DNA of 64,000 bases. It comes from Callipepla californica brunnescens (taxonomy: Eukaryota > Chordata > Aves > Galliformes > Odontophoridae). How positions within the stretch are numbered: position 1 is the first letter of the stretch; each line of letters begins with the position of its first letter. Below the pieces are notes generated by a model, which searched no databases, was not told the DNA's origin, and saw only the letters and a program-made list of their open reading frames with translations. Position numbers and translations under genes: made by a program. The stretch covers positions 10,842,646 to 10,906,645 of the forward strand of contig JALIRH010000018.1 in the NCBI GenBank assembly GCA_023055505.1, in the 5' to 3' direction. This document shows, one piece after another, positions 23,661 through 37,257 of the stretch.

Positions 23661-24155
23661 AAGGTTGCTCTGAAAGTAATGCCTCCTATTTTCCTGTGTC
23701 AGCCCATGACATAAGAGGCAGATGTTGGTGGTACGGGAGTAAAAGCTGAATCTTCTGTCCACTATCCCATTACATTTTGTTGCTATGTGACAGATGGCAG
23801 CAGAGTGACAGTCTGACACAATGGCATGTGACGTGGAAGTGTGGATGAAGCAAAGGTATTGAGCTTAATTACTCCATGCAGAAAATATGCACCTGTTGAC
23901 ATTCATCAGTGCATGCCGAATGCATATGGAGATGAAACAGCGGGTATGAGCACAGCGAGACAGTGGTGGTACATTTCAGCAGCAGTGACAACAATGTGAA
24001 AAACAAGCCACATTCCGGACAGCCATGCAAATGGTTTCTAGCACAATATTCAAGCTCTTGTTCATCACTTGCAAGTTAAATAGTGTTATTGTGCTCTCTG
24101 TATATGTTGTAGCTTCCACTGAAATAAACAGGAGGCATTGCGTTCAGAATGAACT
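23661..24155 (+). mobile_element. Mariner (Galluhop-type) deletion derivative, copy 1
   Basis: The left end 'ggttgctctgaaagtaatgc' and the right end, whose reverse complement starts 'gttcattctgaacgcaatgc', form imperfect terminal inverted repeats of about 28 bp. Inside are the 'acagatggcagcagagtgac' and 'gtggaagtgtggatgaagca' stretches that match the N-terminal coding part of the mariner transposase seen in copy 3. At about 0.5 kb against about 1.3 kb for a full element, the catalytic part is missing. It is non-autonomous. Confidence 0.85.
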
Positions 24156-26580
24156 GTGTATCATGCCACTCTCCAAGGAGCATTCTCTTTTTATATGAAC
24201 TGTATTCATGAATGCCGAAAATTTGTCTTAATTTTTCCCTGGCTGTACAGAAAAAATGTCATAGCTTAAACTAAAATAAATGTTGATCATAGATAATGAA
24301 AGAAACCCAAAGGAGAACAAAGTTTGCAAAATCCACGGGTGCAAACTGCACTTCTGAAATTTTGATAATTTTGATGTTTATTGAAAATTGGTCAGTTACA
24401 ACCTTAAATTCTTGTCATTTGGAAGAATTTGGATTAGTTAATACTTCAGTTCTCTCTTTCACGTGAGAGATATGTTAGAAAAAAAGACTACCACAATATA
24501 TTATTTTAGTCAAGTGTAAATCAGGTCTGATTTCTTAATATTGGATCAAGTTTCTTGGTTTTGTCCTCAGGAACAAATGTTCCTTATTTAATTGCAAAAC
24601 ATTTTTGTATTCTAATAACTTTGTACACAGAATTGATTAAATAAATGATGTAAAAGAAGTCTTAGAAATATTTTTTCCTATATTCTTAAATTTGTACATA
24701 CAGATAGATATACAATACATAGTTGTCTTACTGCTGAAATTCTGTTACTTTCCAGAGGTGTAGTGTGAAGCACTGCATCTGTAAGTTCTTGTTTCCTGAA
24801 TTCTTGATCAAATATCCTTATGTTTTGGAAATGATTAATATTGTTGGGAAAAACAAACAAACAAAAAAACCTTCTGCAACGGTATACCAAGTATCATTCC
24901 ATAAATATATTCATAAACAACAATAAATTTTCTCCTAAAATATATATATTTTTATTTTTTGTTAATAAATGTGTTACTGTGAAATAGGACAGAGAAGTAT
25001 GGTATGAAATTTTTATTTAATTTCTCTAGGAGGTGTTGTACTGTGTTGTTCTTATAAAGGATTAAAGAGACCATCCCAAACTCTTACAGTATAAAACCTT
25101 ATTATTACACCATCAAATATTGTATAGTTATGGAACATTGGTGTACATTAGAAGTTTGGTAACATTCAGAAAATGCCTGACTAAAGAAAAAGGTCTTCTT
25201 TCTTCCCTCCCCATTTCTCTCTTGTCCTCTTTTCCTCTCCTATGTATTATTTATGCTGTCTGTTATTATGGAGACATGTTCGTGAGAGCTGATGACCTGG
25301 TCTGAATCACATATTGAAAGAAAAAGCAAGCAGACAACAATTAATAACAGCAACTCTATGAAATAAAATCAGTGACTTGACAAATCAATTTGAAGTGAAT
25401 TCAAATATTGTTATTGTTAAGAAGTTGTTCATTGGGATAACAAAACATAATAAACTAATATAGAACTAATATTCTAATATAAAATTACTCTTTGTTTTCT
25501 TGATATACAGTTAAAAATCATAACACTGTGATCTTGAAAGCAGAAAATTCTAAAGTAGTTGACAATGTCATTTCAATCATATTGCTGTATTAGTGTGTTT
25601 GTTAAATGTGTGAATATGGAAGATCAGAGAAACACACAGAGAGGGAGAGAGAAATGAGCATGTCTCCAACGAGAAGGAGATGGAGAGCTTGTGCCCAGGA
25701 AATTATTTCTGTCTCCAGTTCTGATTACAAGTCTCATCTTCCTGCCTACATCTCTGAAGCTGACTGTAAAAAGTGGGATTTCCCATTGCAACTGAAAACC
25801 CTAACTAGGCATCTGAACCATGAGGAAAATATGCAGAGAAAGAAATAGCAGACAGGAGGCAGTGAACTTGTGAGTGACTTGAATCAGAAGAGAATTTCCG
25901 TGAGGCAGATTTTGTTGTAGTCCTGTTACACTTCAAAACAAGACATTTGAGTGGTATTTTTCAAACCACTTTACTGGGATAAAACTTCCAATACATTTTT
26001 AAGGATAGAAGAACAGATAAGTTACCTGAATACATCAGTCCTACCAACTAAATATACCAATGGAAATCTCATGAATTCTTTTGCAAAATCCTTTCTTCAT
26101 CAGAGTTTTTAATTTGAGTGCTCCTTGGCAAATGCAAATCAGCAGAGCTAAATCTTTCATTATATAAATCTTACACTGTCACAGAACAACAAGATAAACT
26201 TCCAACATTTTATCTAAAAACTTGATCAAGCTTCACATCATTATTAAACTAACTCTAATCCCCTGCAGTCCCACCTCAGTTACTGAAAGATGTTTCACTA
26301 CAGGTGTCATTAGGATTTTAACTTTTCAATTCAGTAGGAAAGGGCATACTGAAAATCTATCAGTTATTGTTATTTCTCGGCCATTCTTAGTCATACAGTG
26401 TCTTAAATTCAAATACACATCTCTTAAAGTTACCTTCTTATCAGAGTTTAATACCTAAAGTCCAATCGAGTCTTACGCAGCAAGCTTGAACAGATTTCAT
26501 TTTTAAATGAAACAGGGGAAAATATAGTTACTATTCTCATTTCCTACAGATATTTAAAATCTAAACTAGAACTCCCACCT
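24156..26580. other. Intergenic, no gene seen
   Basis: Unique AT-rich sequence with only chance frames, including a plus frame at 25606-25848 without domain features. Confidence 0.45.
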
Positions 26581-26582
26581 AC

Positions 26583-26741
26583 TCTGAGGCAAAGAAGGAA
26601 AGAAAGAAGGGAGGAAGGGAGGAAGGGAGGAAGGGAAGAAAGAAAGGAAAGAAAGGAAAGAAAGGAAGAAAGAAAGGAAGAAAGGAAGAAAGGAAGAAAG
26701 GAAGAAAGGAAGAAAGAAAGAAAGAAAGAAAGGAAGGAAAG
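26583..26741. repeat. GGAA/GAAA polypurine tract
   Basis: About 155 bases of almost uninterrupted purine on the plus strand, built from GGAAGGGA, GAAAGGAA and GAAAGAAA units. The long minus-strand frame rich in Phe, Ser and Pro here is an artefact of the tract. Confidence 0.95.
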
Positions 26742-29700
26742 TTGAATAACAATCTGAATCCCAATATATGTACTATTAAATACAACATTTACACCTAATT
26801 CAGATACAGTTCTGGAATCTAACAGGAAACAGCTCTGTTTTTCATCGAAGTCATTGTAGTATATAATTAATCTTTATATCAATATTTACTTATTAAAAGA
26901 AAAGTTATGTTCTGTAGTCAGAGTTCCTCTGGAAATTGAAAACACTCCTTTAATAACACAATCATTGCTGTAGATTTCCCTGTATTCTTTCCCTTACTGT
27001 CACTGAAAATATCCTTTCTCTGTGTGTGTGTAATTCCATGATGGGGTGTCATAATGAAACATAATGCAAACAAGAGAAAAGCAGACCTTCCTTAAAAGGA
27101 GATCTGTCTTTCAAGGAAAGCTCTGTAAATTGACCTGTATTACACTTAGAATTGAACTTAAAAACTGAATTACTTAATGCAACCTAACTGAAAACAGTGT
27201 TAGAAATTATCAATTTCTAAATTAAATGTGTTGAAGAATTGCTGAAACAAAAAAATACTGACAAAAAGCACACACTCACAAAAAAAGAAACCCACAGAAA
27301 AATTCACAACAACCAAAGAACCTTCTTGCAGCCATAGAAGATGAAGTGTATGTGTGTGTTGCAAGAAGTACTTTACAGGAGGAAAAACAACTCATAAAAT
27401 GATGCATCACAAGATAAGCATCACATCAACCATTTTATCTTTTCCTGTTACACCCAAAGCTTTTCCTGCTCACTCATGTTCTCACACTTGCATCTGCATA
27501 CGTAACAATTAGTTTTTACATAGTCACAGTATCAGTTCATAGCATGAATTCTGTTGATATATCAGTAAACAGCTCTGCCAGATCCAAATATGTCAATGTG
27601 AAAGGGAAAAAAAGAGGAACGCTTTATGTTTAAAGCAAAGAGGGTGCTGGTTTACAAAGCCATAAGAAATTACACAGATTCTAAAATAAAGTCAAATAAT
27701 TCAACATACAAAAATTTCAAATACCGTTTTATTGGAACACCTTAATCAGAGTTTAACACTGATTATGAAATCTGGTGCCAAAATGTACTTCTAAATTCAA
27801 ACAGTGCTTATCACACACAGTCTATTAAACACAGTATTACAGATGATTCCACAATAGCTGTCCTTTCTGTAGGTAACTATAAATAAATTTGATAAGATTT
27901 TATTACTATCCATTTACTATATGTAGAAATTTTTCTTACCCTTTTGCATTCATTTTAGTATCTTCTGCAATGATACTTTTTATCGGGATTTTTTTTGTCA
28001 CAATTGCTAAGATGATAACCAGGGATATCATTAATGGGCTTAACATTCCTTTCTTGCTAGACTTCAGAAAAAATGCTTATCTCTGCTCCTTAATTTTAAA
28101 CGAGTATCATGCTCAAAGTCAAGATTTCTTCTTTTTGTATAAGATAGAAGATGCAGCCTATTGAAATAGTAAGCCTCTGTGAAGGGTGGTGATTTGAATA
28201 AGAAAGTAACATACTAGGTATGTACTGTACTATTGCTAGTGTGATATTATATTTAAATACTGATTAGATATTTCACTAAGGAAGAATCTTGCATAAGTAT
28301 TTAATTTCTCACTACAGTAGAAGGGGAGATCCAACAGGCAGCATGCTAGGAATGACATGCCTGGAACCATCTGGCCAGTATTGAGCTTTATGATCCATCC
28401 TGTGTCAGAAATCATTAGTCATTCCAATCTAGTATTACCCTTCCCATAACTGCTCCTCCATTCATAAAAAGAATCGTTTCCCTCCCAGAAGTACTTAGAA
28501 TTGTTTCTGTAAAAGTAGATAGAACTGAACTGAGCACAGTGTATGCTTTCTAAGCCTAAGTTCATTATTTTCTATAAAAATGTATAGTGAGTAGAGTACT
28601 TAGACAATGGAAGAATAACCTGGCTATTAAGTACTCCTGTCTTCCCACACCTGCATCACAGTTTTAAGTGAGTTCACTTCATCAAATTTGAAGTCATTCT
28701 TTCACTAAAAATTGTTCTGTATTATATGTCTGAAAAGTTGCAGTTCCCTGTTCAAAACAGATCTTGAAGTGGTTGTTACATAATCTCACATTGATTATGA
28801 CACACATAAACTACTTTGATGAGATTTATATATATATGGGAAATTGCTTCACTGTGAACTTAGAACAAAACCATGAAGATTTATGGTATAAAATGTAAAA
28901 TAATTTGTTGGAGCTATTTATATGACAACCATATCTGTCTTCCAGAAACAATTGCTTCATTTCTGACATTAAAAGTCATAGGTGTCTGAGAGGACATTCT
29001 TAGCTCACAACAGGCTTTCTTTCTTATTTCTAAGGGTCTGGACTATGTTGGAAACTCAGAAGCTTTCACTGACCTCTCCTTTCCACTCTTGAAATCCTTA
29101 GACAGGCAATGTGACATGCAAGGAAGCTGTGCCACTGTGCTCTCCCACTGGGAAAACCATGCGTTGAGCAAGAGGTTTGAGATCTGTATGCATACTTGCA
29201 GTGGGCAGATAGCAAAAGTACAGATAGATCTTGTGTTTACCCAGCTGCCCAGCCTTTTCCAAAATCTAGTTTCAACTTCATATCTTGCTACAGAGTGTAT
29301 TTTTTTCCTCACTTCAGACCAGTCTTGTTGCTGTTGGGCATGAAGAGCAAGGGTTAGTCCTTATGAAGACATATAAAATTCTATTTTCTTGGAAAGTAAC
29401 ACTCTGTTCTTTGCAACATTTACACTTCTTCAAGGTTAAACTCGTTGTTTCAATCACAGCTTCTTCATAACAAAACTTTGAACAGACATAGTTTAGTCTT
29501 TGAAAAAGGAAAGAGTGGTATATTCCATTTTTAATATATAAAATACTAATTGAACAATGAACATTAAGGGCAAAAAGACCTCTCAAAGCAACTCAAGTTG
29601 TGTTCTGTGATTTGTTTCCTAGCTACCTTTATTTATTATCTATCTATATATATTCTATGATTATATATATATATACACACACATTTATATACGTAGTGTG

Positions 29701-32170
29701 TTCTTAAATATCTATATACTTGTATGATGCTATATTCAGCATTAAAATATTAAAATTCAAGAAGCAGCACACAGTTTATTTCATAGACACTGATCCTAGC
29801 ATAAGACTTTACACTGACTTTTGTTGTACTGAAGCATTCCAGCAAACAGTGACCATCAGTTGAAGAAAAGAAAAAGGAAATAGCACTTTCCTGTTCCTCA
29901 CCCATTTAGGACTGCATAAGTGCTAAGCACTAATAAACATTTATATGGGAAGTATTAGAATGTTGTACAATTTCTTTCCTTTGCCTATTGATTCAGTGCC
30001 CCATGCCCATGCATGAAAGCAGTTCCTTTGGGTAAAAAGTATCAGGATACGAAGATAAGAATTTAAAGCGCTACTGATGAAATTGAAACAAGGAGGTCCT
30101 AATTTACTTCTGCTTAGTTTCTTTGACTTTGTATCACAAAGAAAAGTAAAAAGATATTTCATTCTTCTTTTATAAGCCAGCAGACTGAGATATACAAAAT
30201 GACATTCACAAAATAAGATGTAATATGTAAGAAAGAAGATGTAAGAAGAAATAAGTTGGTTTTTGTTCCTGTTTTCCTTCTATTTTTTTATTCAGGTCTT
30301 GGATTTGCTTCAGCTTTACACCAACTCCAATGAGGTGCCCAGTGGGATGACAGCATGTAGTAGTGGGATGACACATGCTGTGAGGTCCCCTGAGCCACTT
30401 ATGGGCAGCCCTAACAGTCAGAATGCACCCTGACAAAAGGTAAAAGCTGTTTGGAAGATGAAAATTTGTCTGGGAAAAACTGCTATCGCTTTACCCTTTA
30501 AAATCCTTTTGGTCTTTGAAGAGTCAATGTGCAAAGTGACGTCTAAGGACTTTTACATAGTTGCTTTTAAGCTGTGCATGCATCTCCAAGAAAAGACATT
30601 GGCAAGTATAATCCAAATGCATGCAGCCTATCAGCAGGTACTTCCAGTTCTTTTATAAGGCTTTAAAAGGAATTAAAATGTTTATCTGTATTTTACTGAA
30701 TTACTTTATGCCTCTAAGGCAAGGCAGTAAGGCTCTGTTAGAGTCTGATGCACTAATTATGCTGTTATTGAGATTCTGTTTGCTATTGGGTAACGGTGTT
30801 CCAGGAGGAAAAGACCATGAAATAGACTACTCTGCTTGTATAATAGATTAAGTACATCACAACTATTACTTCTGCTGACAGTTTCTGAAATCTTATTTTT
30901 AGGAGCAATGTGGTGGTTAAAAATTATTCTAGAGGTCCTAGTGTGCTGAATGGCTGTCTCAGGAGCTTTGTTCTGCCATTTGTTTTGTGCTAGAAAAGAA
31001 TTTTTAAAATATTTATGCTTGTGACACCAAGGAAACATTGAAAGTAAAAGAGAAAGAAGGTGCTGATGTATTGGCAGTGGAGGTTGAGTTTTTGTTGTTT
31101 TTACTTTTGTTTTCAGTTTATCTGTAGAGTGCAAAAAGAATAAATTGATGGCAACCGATCTGACACATAAATCTGATAAACAGAAGTGGTCTTCTTCCAC
31201 TGGATCAATCTCTTTCAATTTCAACTTCCTTCTGGTCAGAACTATAAAAGCTAGAATGCATCACTGTGATATGTGAATTCAAGACAAAGAGTTGAGAAGG
31301 GAAGCATTTTTCTTTGCTTCTTTGCTTTTCTTTTTGTCACTAACCTAAGAAACGTACATTGTGGAATCACTTGCAGTTATTTTCAAATGTAAGGTTTCCT
31401 TTTGTTCGGAAGAGGAACCATGATCTCAAATCTATGAGAATCTTAAATGCTAATAATTCAATAGTCTTACATCAGAAATTAATCTGAATTCTTAAAGTTG
31501 TACTTAATTATTAACAATTGTAAACTCAGTTGCCAGTGAAAATAACTGAAGCAATATCATATGTTCATTTTATTCTTTACTAAGAACTGATAGTGCCTAA
31601 ATTTTTGAAACATGCATTTTGTATTTAAAAGAATTTTCTAAGCAATTGAAATATCTTTTCTTTTTTTCTGTTTTTAATCTACCAGTATACACTTCTCAGC
31701 AGAAGGCAGAAGCAAGAAGTTGTGCTGTCACTTAGAAATACTCAACAGCAGGTCTTGGCCTGTTTACGATTTCAGAAAAAACACAGTGGAAAGTTATTCT
31801 TGCACTAAACCAGGAGAATAGAACGTGTCTCACCCGAGACTGTCTAGGTATTTTCTTCTTCTTACCTAGCTTACAGGTACAGGTGCTTTTGACCCAAATT
31901 TCAACTTAGGATCTAGTGAAGGATACTATTACTTGCCAATATCAAGACTGTATTATGTCAGAAGATCTAAAATAGCTTTGAGCACTTTTCTTGTTGAAAA
32001 ATGCCAGTACGCTGACCCAGTGAAATGTAATTTCAAGCATAAGTACATGTCTGGATATGGGATTCAGTCCCTTTTATATAACTTATTATTGTTGTTACAT
32101 AGCTGAAAACAACCTTTAACTTTTGACTTTAATTCTTTGATCTGAAGCAAGAATTATCCTTCCCCTCCAC
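26742..32170. other. Intergenic, no gene seen
   Basis: Mostly unique sequence. A TA/CA microsatellite lies at about 29636-29695. The 155-codon minus-strand frame at 30757-31224 shows no domain, membrane segment or splice support and is treated as chance. Confidence 0.45.
29636..29695. repeat. TATC/TA/CA microsatellite
   Basis: Compound run of TATCTATC, TATATATA and CACACA units. Confidence 0.75.
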
Positions 32171-32171
32171 A

Positions 32172-32668
32172 CTATCCTGGTGAGGACACATTTAAAATAC
32201 TGTGTCCAGCTCTGGGCTCCTCTGATCAAAAAAGACAGAGATCTCCTAGAAGGAGTCCAGTAGAGGGCCACTAAAATGATTAAGGTCTTGGAGCATCTCC
32301 CATATGAGGAAAGGCTGAGTAACCTTGCTTAGCCTGTGAAAAAGTCGACTGAGAGGGGGTCTGATTAATGGATGAGGCCAGGCTCTTCTCAATGGTGTGT
32401 AGTGATAGAACAAGGAGTGATGGCCTAAAAGTTGAACATAGGAAGTTCTGCACTAACATGAGGAAGAACTTATTTATAGTAAGAGTGAAAGAGCACTAGA
32501 ATAGGTTGCCCAGAGCCATTGTGGGGTCTCCTTCTCTGAAGATATTCAAGACATGGCTTGATGCCTACCTGTGGCCTATTATAGGGTACTCTCTTTAGCA
32601 GGGCATTTGAACTTGATGATTTCTTGAGGTCCCTTCCAACCCGTGTGATTTTGTGATTCTTTGAATAG
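32172..32668 (+). mobile_element. CR1 LINE 3' fragment
   Basis: Plus-strand CR1 with the full set of 3' landmarks: 'ctgtgtccagctctgggctc', 'ggagcatctcccatatgagg', 'ggttgcccagagccattgtg', 'cttgatgatttcttgaggtc', then 'cccttccaaccc' and a short TGATTTTGTGATTCTTTG tail. It is 5'-truncated and carries multiple stops. Confidence 0.92.
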
Positions 32669-32886
32669 GATACCCCTTTTTTAAAAGTTGTAAATGTAAA
32701 AAAAACTAGATGTCTTATAAATTTTAGAAAGATTTGTTCTTTAACACGCTAAAAAATCTCACAATGGAATGGAAAAGACATCATGTTTAAGTAGAATGAA
32801 AATGAACTCACACAGAGGAATATGTTTATTATTCAACTCCTTTTTCTATACAAATTTATATACTTTCCGTCAACAGTTTACTCTCC

Positions 32887-33392
32887 TGTTTGGCCCAGTT
32901 CCATGACTAATGGGGTAGGGGACCTATGAACCTATGCCCTGTGAAAGGGGAATTGAGAAAAGGGAGAGAGTAGGGAAATGGGCCTAAAAGCAAAACAACG
33001 GAAATAATCTGAGGACTAATTTACTAAATAAGATATCAGAATGCAAAGTAACACAATATAATACAATATAATTGGAATTGAAACTAATAAATCAAATAAA
33101 GTGTGACAGAGAGAGATAGTGTCTGAAACCGAAGATCTTACTCTAAATCTGAAGACAAGATAGCTAGGGAGCGTGCACTGCAGTTTAGGGACTTGCATGC
33201 TGTTTTATCTTTCCCACTGAGTGGAAAATGAGAACGCAAAGTCCTCTGGGGTACGTAGTTCTTCTCTTCTGCGAACCAGGCACCTGGAGATTCAGCAGTT
33301 CATGGAACTGGAGCATTGACTCTTTAACTCCCAGTATCGTACATGATGTTATGATGTGGATTACTGATAACAAAAACCATAAAACCATGACA
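32887..33392 (-). mobile_element. Solo LTR, family A copy 1
   Basis: About 506 bp starting (minus strand) TGTCATGGTTTTATGG and ending GGGCCAAACA, so it has TG...CA ends. It shares its whole length with the copies at 33560 and 42137 at roughly three quarters identity by eye. Shared landmarks are 'ttactaaataagatatcaga', 'cacaatataatacaatataa' and 'catgatgttatgatgtgg'. The minus strand has a GATAAAAC TATA-like motif near 33202-33210. No retroviral interior adjoins it. Clean target-site duplications were not found. Confidence 0.75.
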
Positions 33393-33559
33393 CCTCATTA
33401 GCATGCTCATCTGTTCATCTACCTCCCCTAAAAGAGATGAAAAGCACATTGCACATGCTCAAATACAGTTGACAAAATATTGTAAATATATTTTAGTTGC
33501 TTTGAAAGTATGACTTAATCCGAAGGACATGAGAAATTAATGTCAACGATTTACCAGGC
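33393..33559. other. 167-bp spacer between two like-oriented LTRs
   Basis: AT-rich unique sequence. Neither a convincing primer-binding site next to copy 2 nor a polypurine tract next to copy 1 is visible, so this does not look like the remains of a provirus interior. Confidence 0.4.
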
Positions 33560-34117
33560 TGGTTCAGCCCAGTTCCATGACAATTGGTGCGGGGGACCTG
33601 TGTATCCACGCCCCAGGAAAGGGGAAAGGGGAAAAGGGAAAAGGGAGAAGGGCCTAGAAACAAAACAGCAGCAATGATCTGAGGAGGAAAGCTAATTTAC
33701 TAAATAAGATATCAGAAAGCAAAATAACACAATGTAATACAATATAATTGGAATTGAAGATAAAAAAAAAACACAAAGAAAATGAGCAATAGAGAGAGTG
33801 TCCAGTGAACCGAAGACCTTACGCTAAATGCTGAAGGCGAGACAGCAGCGAGCACCCACTGCTGAGTCGATCCCAAAGGAAAGTGAACGTCTCGTGACAC
33901 ACACACAAACAGTTTTTATCTTTCCCTCTGAGCAGAAATGCATAAAAATACAAAGCAATGCAAAGACCTCTAGGGAACTGAATTCTTCTCTTCTGAGACA
34001 GGTATACCCATAACTATCAATGCTCCACAGAGCTAGTGGATTAAATCTTTAACTCTTAATACACTACATGATGTTATGATGTGGAATACCAATACCAAAA
34101 ATCATAAAACCATGACA
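33560..34117 (-). mobile_element. Solo LTR, family A copy 2
   Basis: About 558 bp in the same minus orientation as copy 1, from TGTCATGGTTTTATGATT (34117 downward) to GGGCTGAACCA. It is longer than copy 1 in the middle, with a purine-rich 'ggaaaggggaaaagggaaaa' segment near 33615 and a CACACACACA stretch near 33898. A TATA-like GATAAAAAC motif lies near 33915. No internal coding sequence is present. Confidence 0.75.
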
Positions 34118-35747
34118 TTTAAGTGCAAAGCTAGCAACTCTGTTGTTTACTTAAATATCTTTGTACACGCAAAATTGATTTTGACTATTCCCTTGCCATC
34201 ATGTGCCACTTATGACAATAAGGATTAAGGAAAAAAGTAGTTTATTAAATAACCAGAAATAGTTGCTTGGAACAAAACCAAAATATCTCAATCTTACTGT
34301 GTGGCAAAGTTTTGTAGTGTACTTTAATATGAATTTTAAATCATCAACGAATAGTTGATTACCGCTCAGTCTGAGATATCAACGGGGTTGATATAATGCT
34401 CAGTACTAGCTTGTATGAAATATCAGTTGGAAGGATCAGACTGATTAAAGGAAAAATCTGTTAGGACACACATATATCATTGTCGTTGGCTATGAAGGAA
34501 AAAAAAATTGGAGATAAAAACCTGAATTTAATGAGATTTTTGGCATATATATTCATTTTTGGCACTCATTTCAGTGTGAACAATTTTTTTTTAAGTACTG
34601 TCAAGTAATTGCTAAATCTCTTACTGCAAGGTGTTTTTTCAGGACCAGCTCTCCAAAGTCTGGGGATATTAAAGCAGAGGTTTATAATAAGAATGCACAG
34701 AGGATGTGAATACTGTTTATAAGGTTATTTTTATGACTTTTTGGCAGCTGGATCTTGACTTGTATAGAGTCAGATTTGGGCAGTAAAAAGAGCTAGGTCT
34801 CTTATTACCACTTATTTTAATTTTATTAATCCACATTTTTTGCTCTGGCTGTCATCCATCTCAGCTTCCTTCTGCAGGTAGTTTAAGTTCCATTACCACT
34901 TTCTTCATCCATATTGCTTTTATCTGTTTCTTAAAGGAAAACAGAATGAAGAAAAGGAAAGAATTGCATTAACTTCTTGAGTTTTGCCTGCTGCAACATG
35001 GGAACTGATGCCTAAAAGGGCACTTCCATGTGAAAGTGAATAGTTACAGCTGTTGCCAATATTTCCAACTGGAAAAATTTGCACAGAAGAAAACTCTAAT
35101 CCTAACATGTTTTACTCATGGCATCCATAAACAGATGCAAATTTCTTTGAAAGATTTAGATGAAGAAATGCTAGAAAAAATTATGCATAAACTAAGATAA
35201 CTTGGAATACAACAAGGATGTATCTCACACTCAGTTGACTTGCCTTCTTCCAGAGCAGGTAGCAGCCAATGTCTCAGCTTTCATGCATTATGGGACAAGC
35301 AATAATTATTAGAAAGAGCTAGTTTAATTCCTCTCTCAAAGAACTCCCAAGGAAATATCCTTCAAAGATGCTCAATGAAAAGGCACTTTCAGGAGCAGGC
35401 TTCTGAACACAACCTTGTTGTGTTCTAAGGCTGTCCTTGGCTCTGATGACGTGCTTTCACTCAGAAGTCTTCTATAAATTCACACATATTCTATCTTTCA
35501 ACCTAAATCTTTTTTTCTATTCAGGAGATGGTCTGTCCATTCTTTTTAATTAAGAATAAGATCTGTTTTACTTCACTGTAGATGGAAATGTTTCTTTAAA
35601 TCATCTATTCTTACTGAGATAGTAGTAGTAAGATATTTACTATCTTAGTAAATAATTTTTATCATCAAGAGAGAAATTTTTCCCTTTTCTCCATTGCTTG
35701 GCTGGAATTTGCTCTCCTTGAGATTAACTCACTGTGTCTGTCTGAAC

Positions 35748-35803
35748 GTATATACATACATACATGTATACATATATATACATACATACATAACATACAT
35801 AAG
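35748..35803. repeat. TACA/TATA microsatellite
   Basis: Interrupted ATACATACATACATG and CATATATATACATACATACA units. Confidence 0.8.
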
Positions 35804-37257
35804 CTTCTAAATTGGATCGATCTTGCCAAACATTGTCTGACTCACACTAAATCTGAAGGAGGGATGGCAATGTGTTTGAGGTAAGACACAGCCTCTTGGT
35901 CTTAAACACATTACAACAGAAAGATACATACCCCTTGCTTCCTGGAGAACATATATTACTGTACTTGAGAGTATGTAACTATAAACAGGTGGTATGAAAA
36001 GACAGTAAGAACAGAGTCATTGCAGATATGAGTCTTAGCATAGTGCTTCTCTGAGCCCCTCCATACTCAATCTCTCTTAAGGATCAAAATCAGTCAATAG
36101 TCATGCTGAAGGTATATGACCCTTGCATAATCACGGTCACAAGATACCTCATGTAGACACCTCATATATATTTCTTGTGTTTTTTTGCCTCTACCCCTCA
36201 CATTTATCTGTTTCTAAATTGGTTTGCTATGTGTAATTTTTGGTTGCTTTTTATTCTTTTATTCCCTCAGTATTTTTAACCAAGTATTAGCTTAGGTGAT
36301 AGGAAATCCAGTATGACCACATATTCTTTCCTGTTTGAATTAGCTATATTATTTGTAGTTGTAGGTAAATGGTTCATTTGTTCACATTTTTATTTTCCTG
36401 CGCAGTTTTTGTTACTGAGCCTGTACCTGTTGCTTTGCTCTGGATCAACAAGTGTTACATGGTCTATTTCCTTGTTGGGAAATAGACTTTCCAATACTTG
36501 CTTCCCACACATGCTGTAGATGTGAAGACTCATGGGATTTCCCTGGAAAGAAACTGAGCTAGAAACAGGTCTGAATGGACATGTAAAAAGCATGAAGAAA
36601 ATTACTTAAAAATTAGATTTAATAGGGGTTTATTTTGGCATGTGCCCATTCCATGGGGAACTCTGTGCAGGTAGTACTTTTGGAGCTGAAGAAAAATTAC
36701 TGAGTCAAAAGAGAGAGCCTATGAGGAAAAAAGAATATGAGAATTTGACAACATCCTGTTTGAAATAAGGGTATCTGAGGAAAACAAATGCCTTTTTTTG
36801 TAAATATTTTGAGATTGGAAGAAAAAAAGTAGCATTTTTTTCACCATCTTTGATTAGGGAAAAGATCAATTCAAAAATAAAAAAGTTTTATGTTTTCTTA
36901 ATTTTCTGCCTTTTCTCCTATATAAATTACATGGAAATAGCATTTCACTGCAAATGGTAGAATGAAAGTGTTCTTCTTTTCTGTGTCTAGGAAGCCAACT
37001 TACTACTGGCTATGAAATCTGCTTAGAATAACTAAGGGCTAGAATAGCTAATTTTCTAGCCATACAGGAAATGTTCTTGCTTATGTGGCTGAGCTGATAC
37101 TCCAAGCTGGAGTTCTGTGTGAGACTTGAACCAGGATATGAAGCTGCGATTGCTCAGCATTCTAAAACAGTACAGGAAGTCATAGTCCTGACTTCAAACC
37201 TAACAAAATGGATCATTATCACCCTAACAGACTATTCAAAATGTGGTATCAGATCCG

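Noticed and set aside
26579..26788. Minus frame rich in Ser, Phe, Leu and Pro
   Set aside because: Direct translation of the GGAA/GAAA purine tract.
30757..31224. 155-codon minus frame
   Set aside because: No domain, signal or membrane features, no codon pattern of a real exon and no splice context.
32887..34117. Complete endogenous provirus between the paired LTRs
   Set aside because: The gap is only 167 bp, has no gag, pol or env-like sequence and no visible primer-binding site or polypurine tract.
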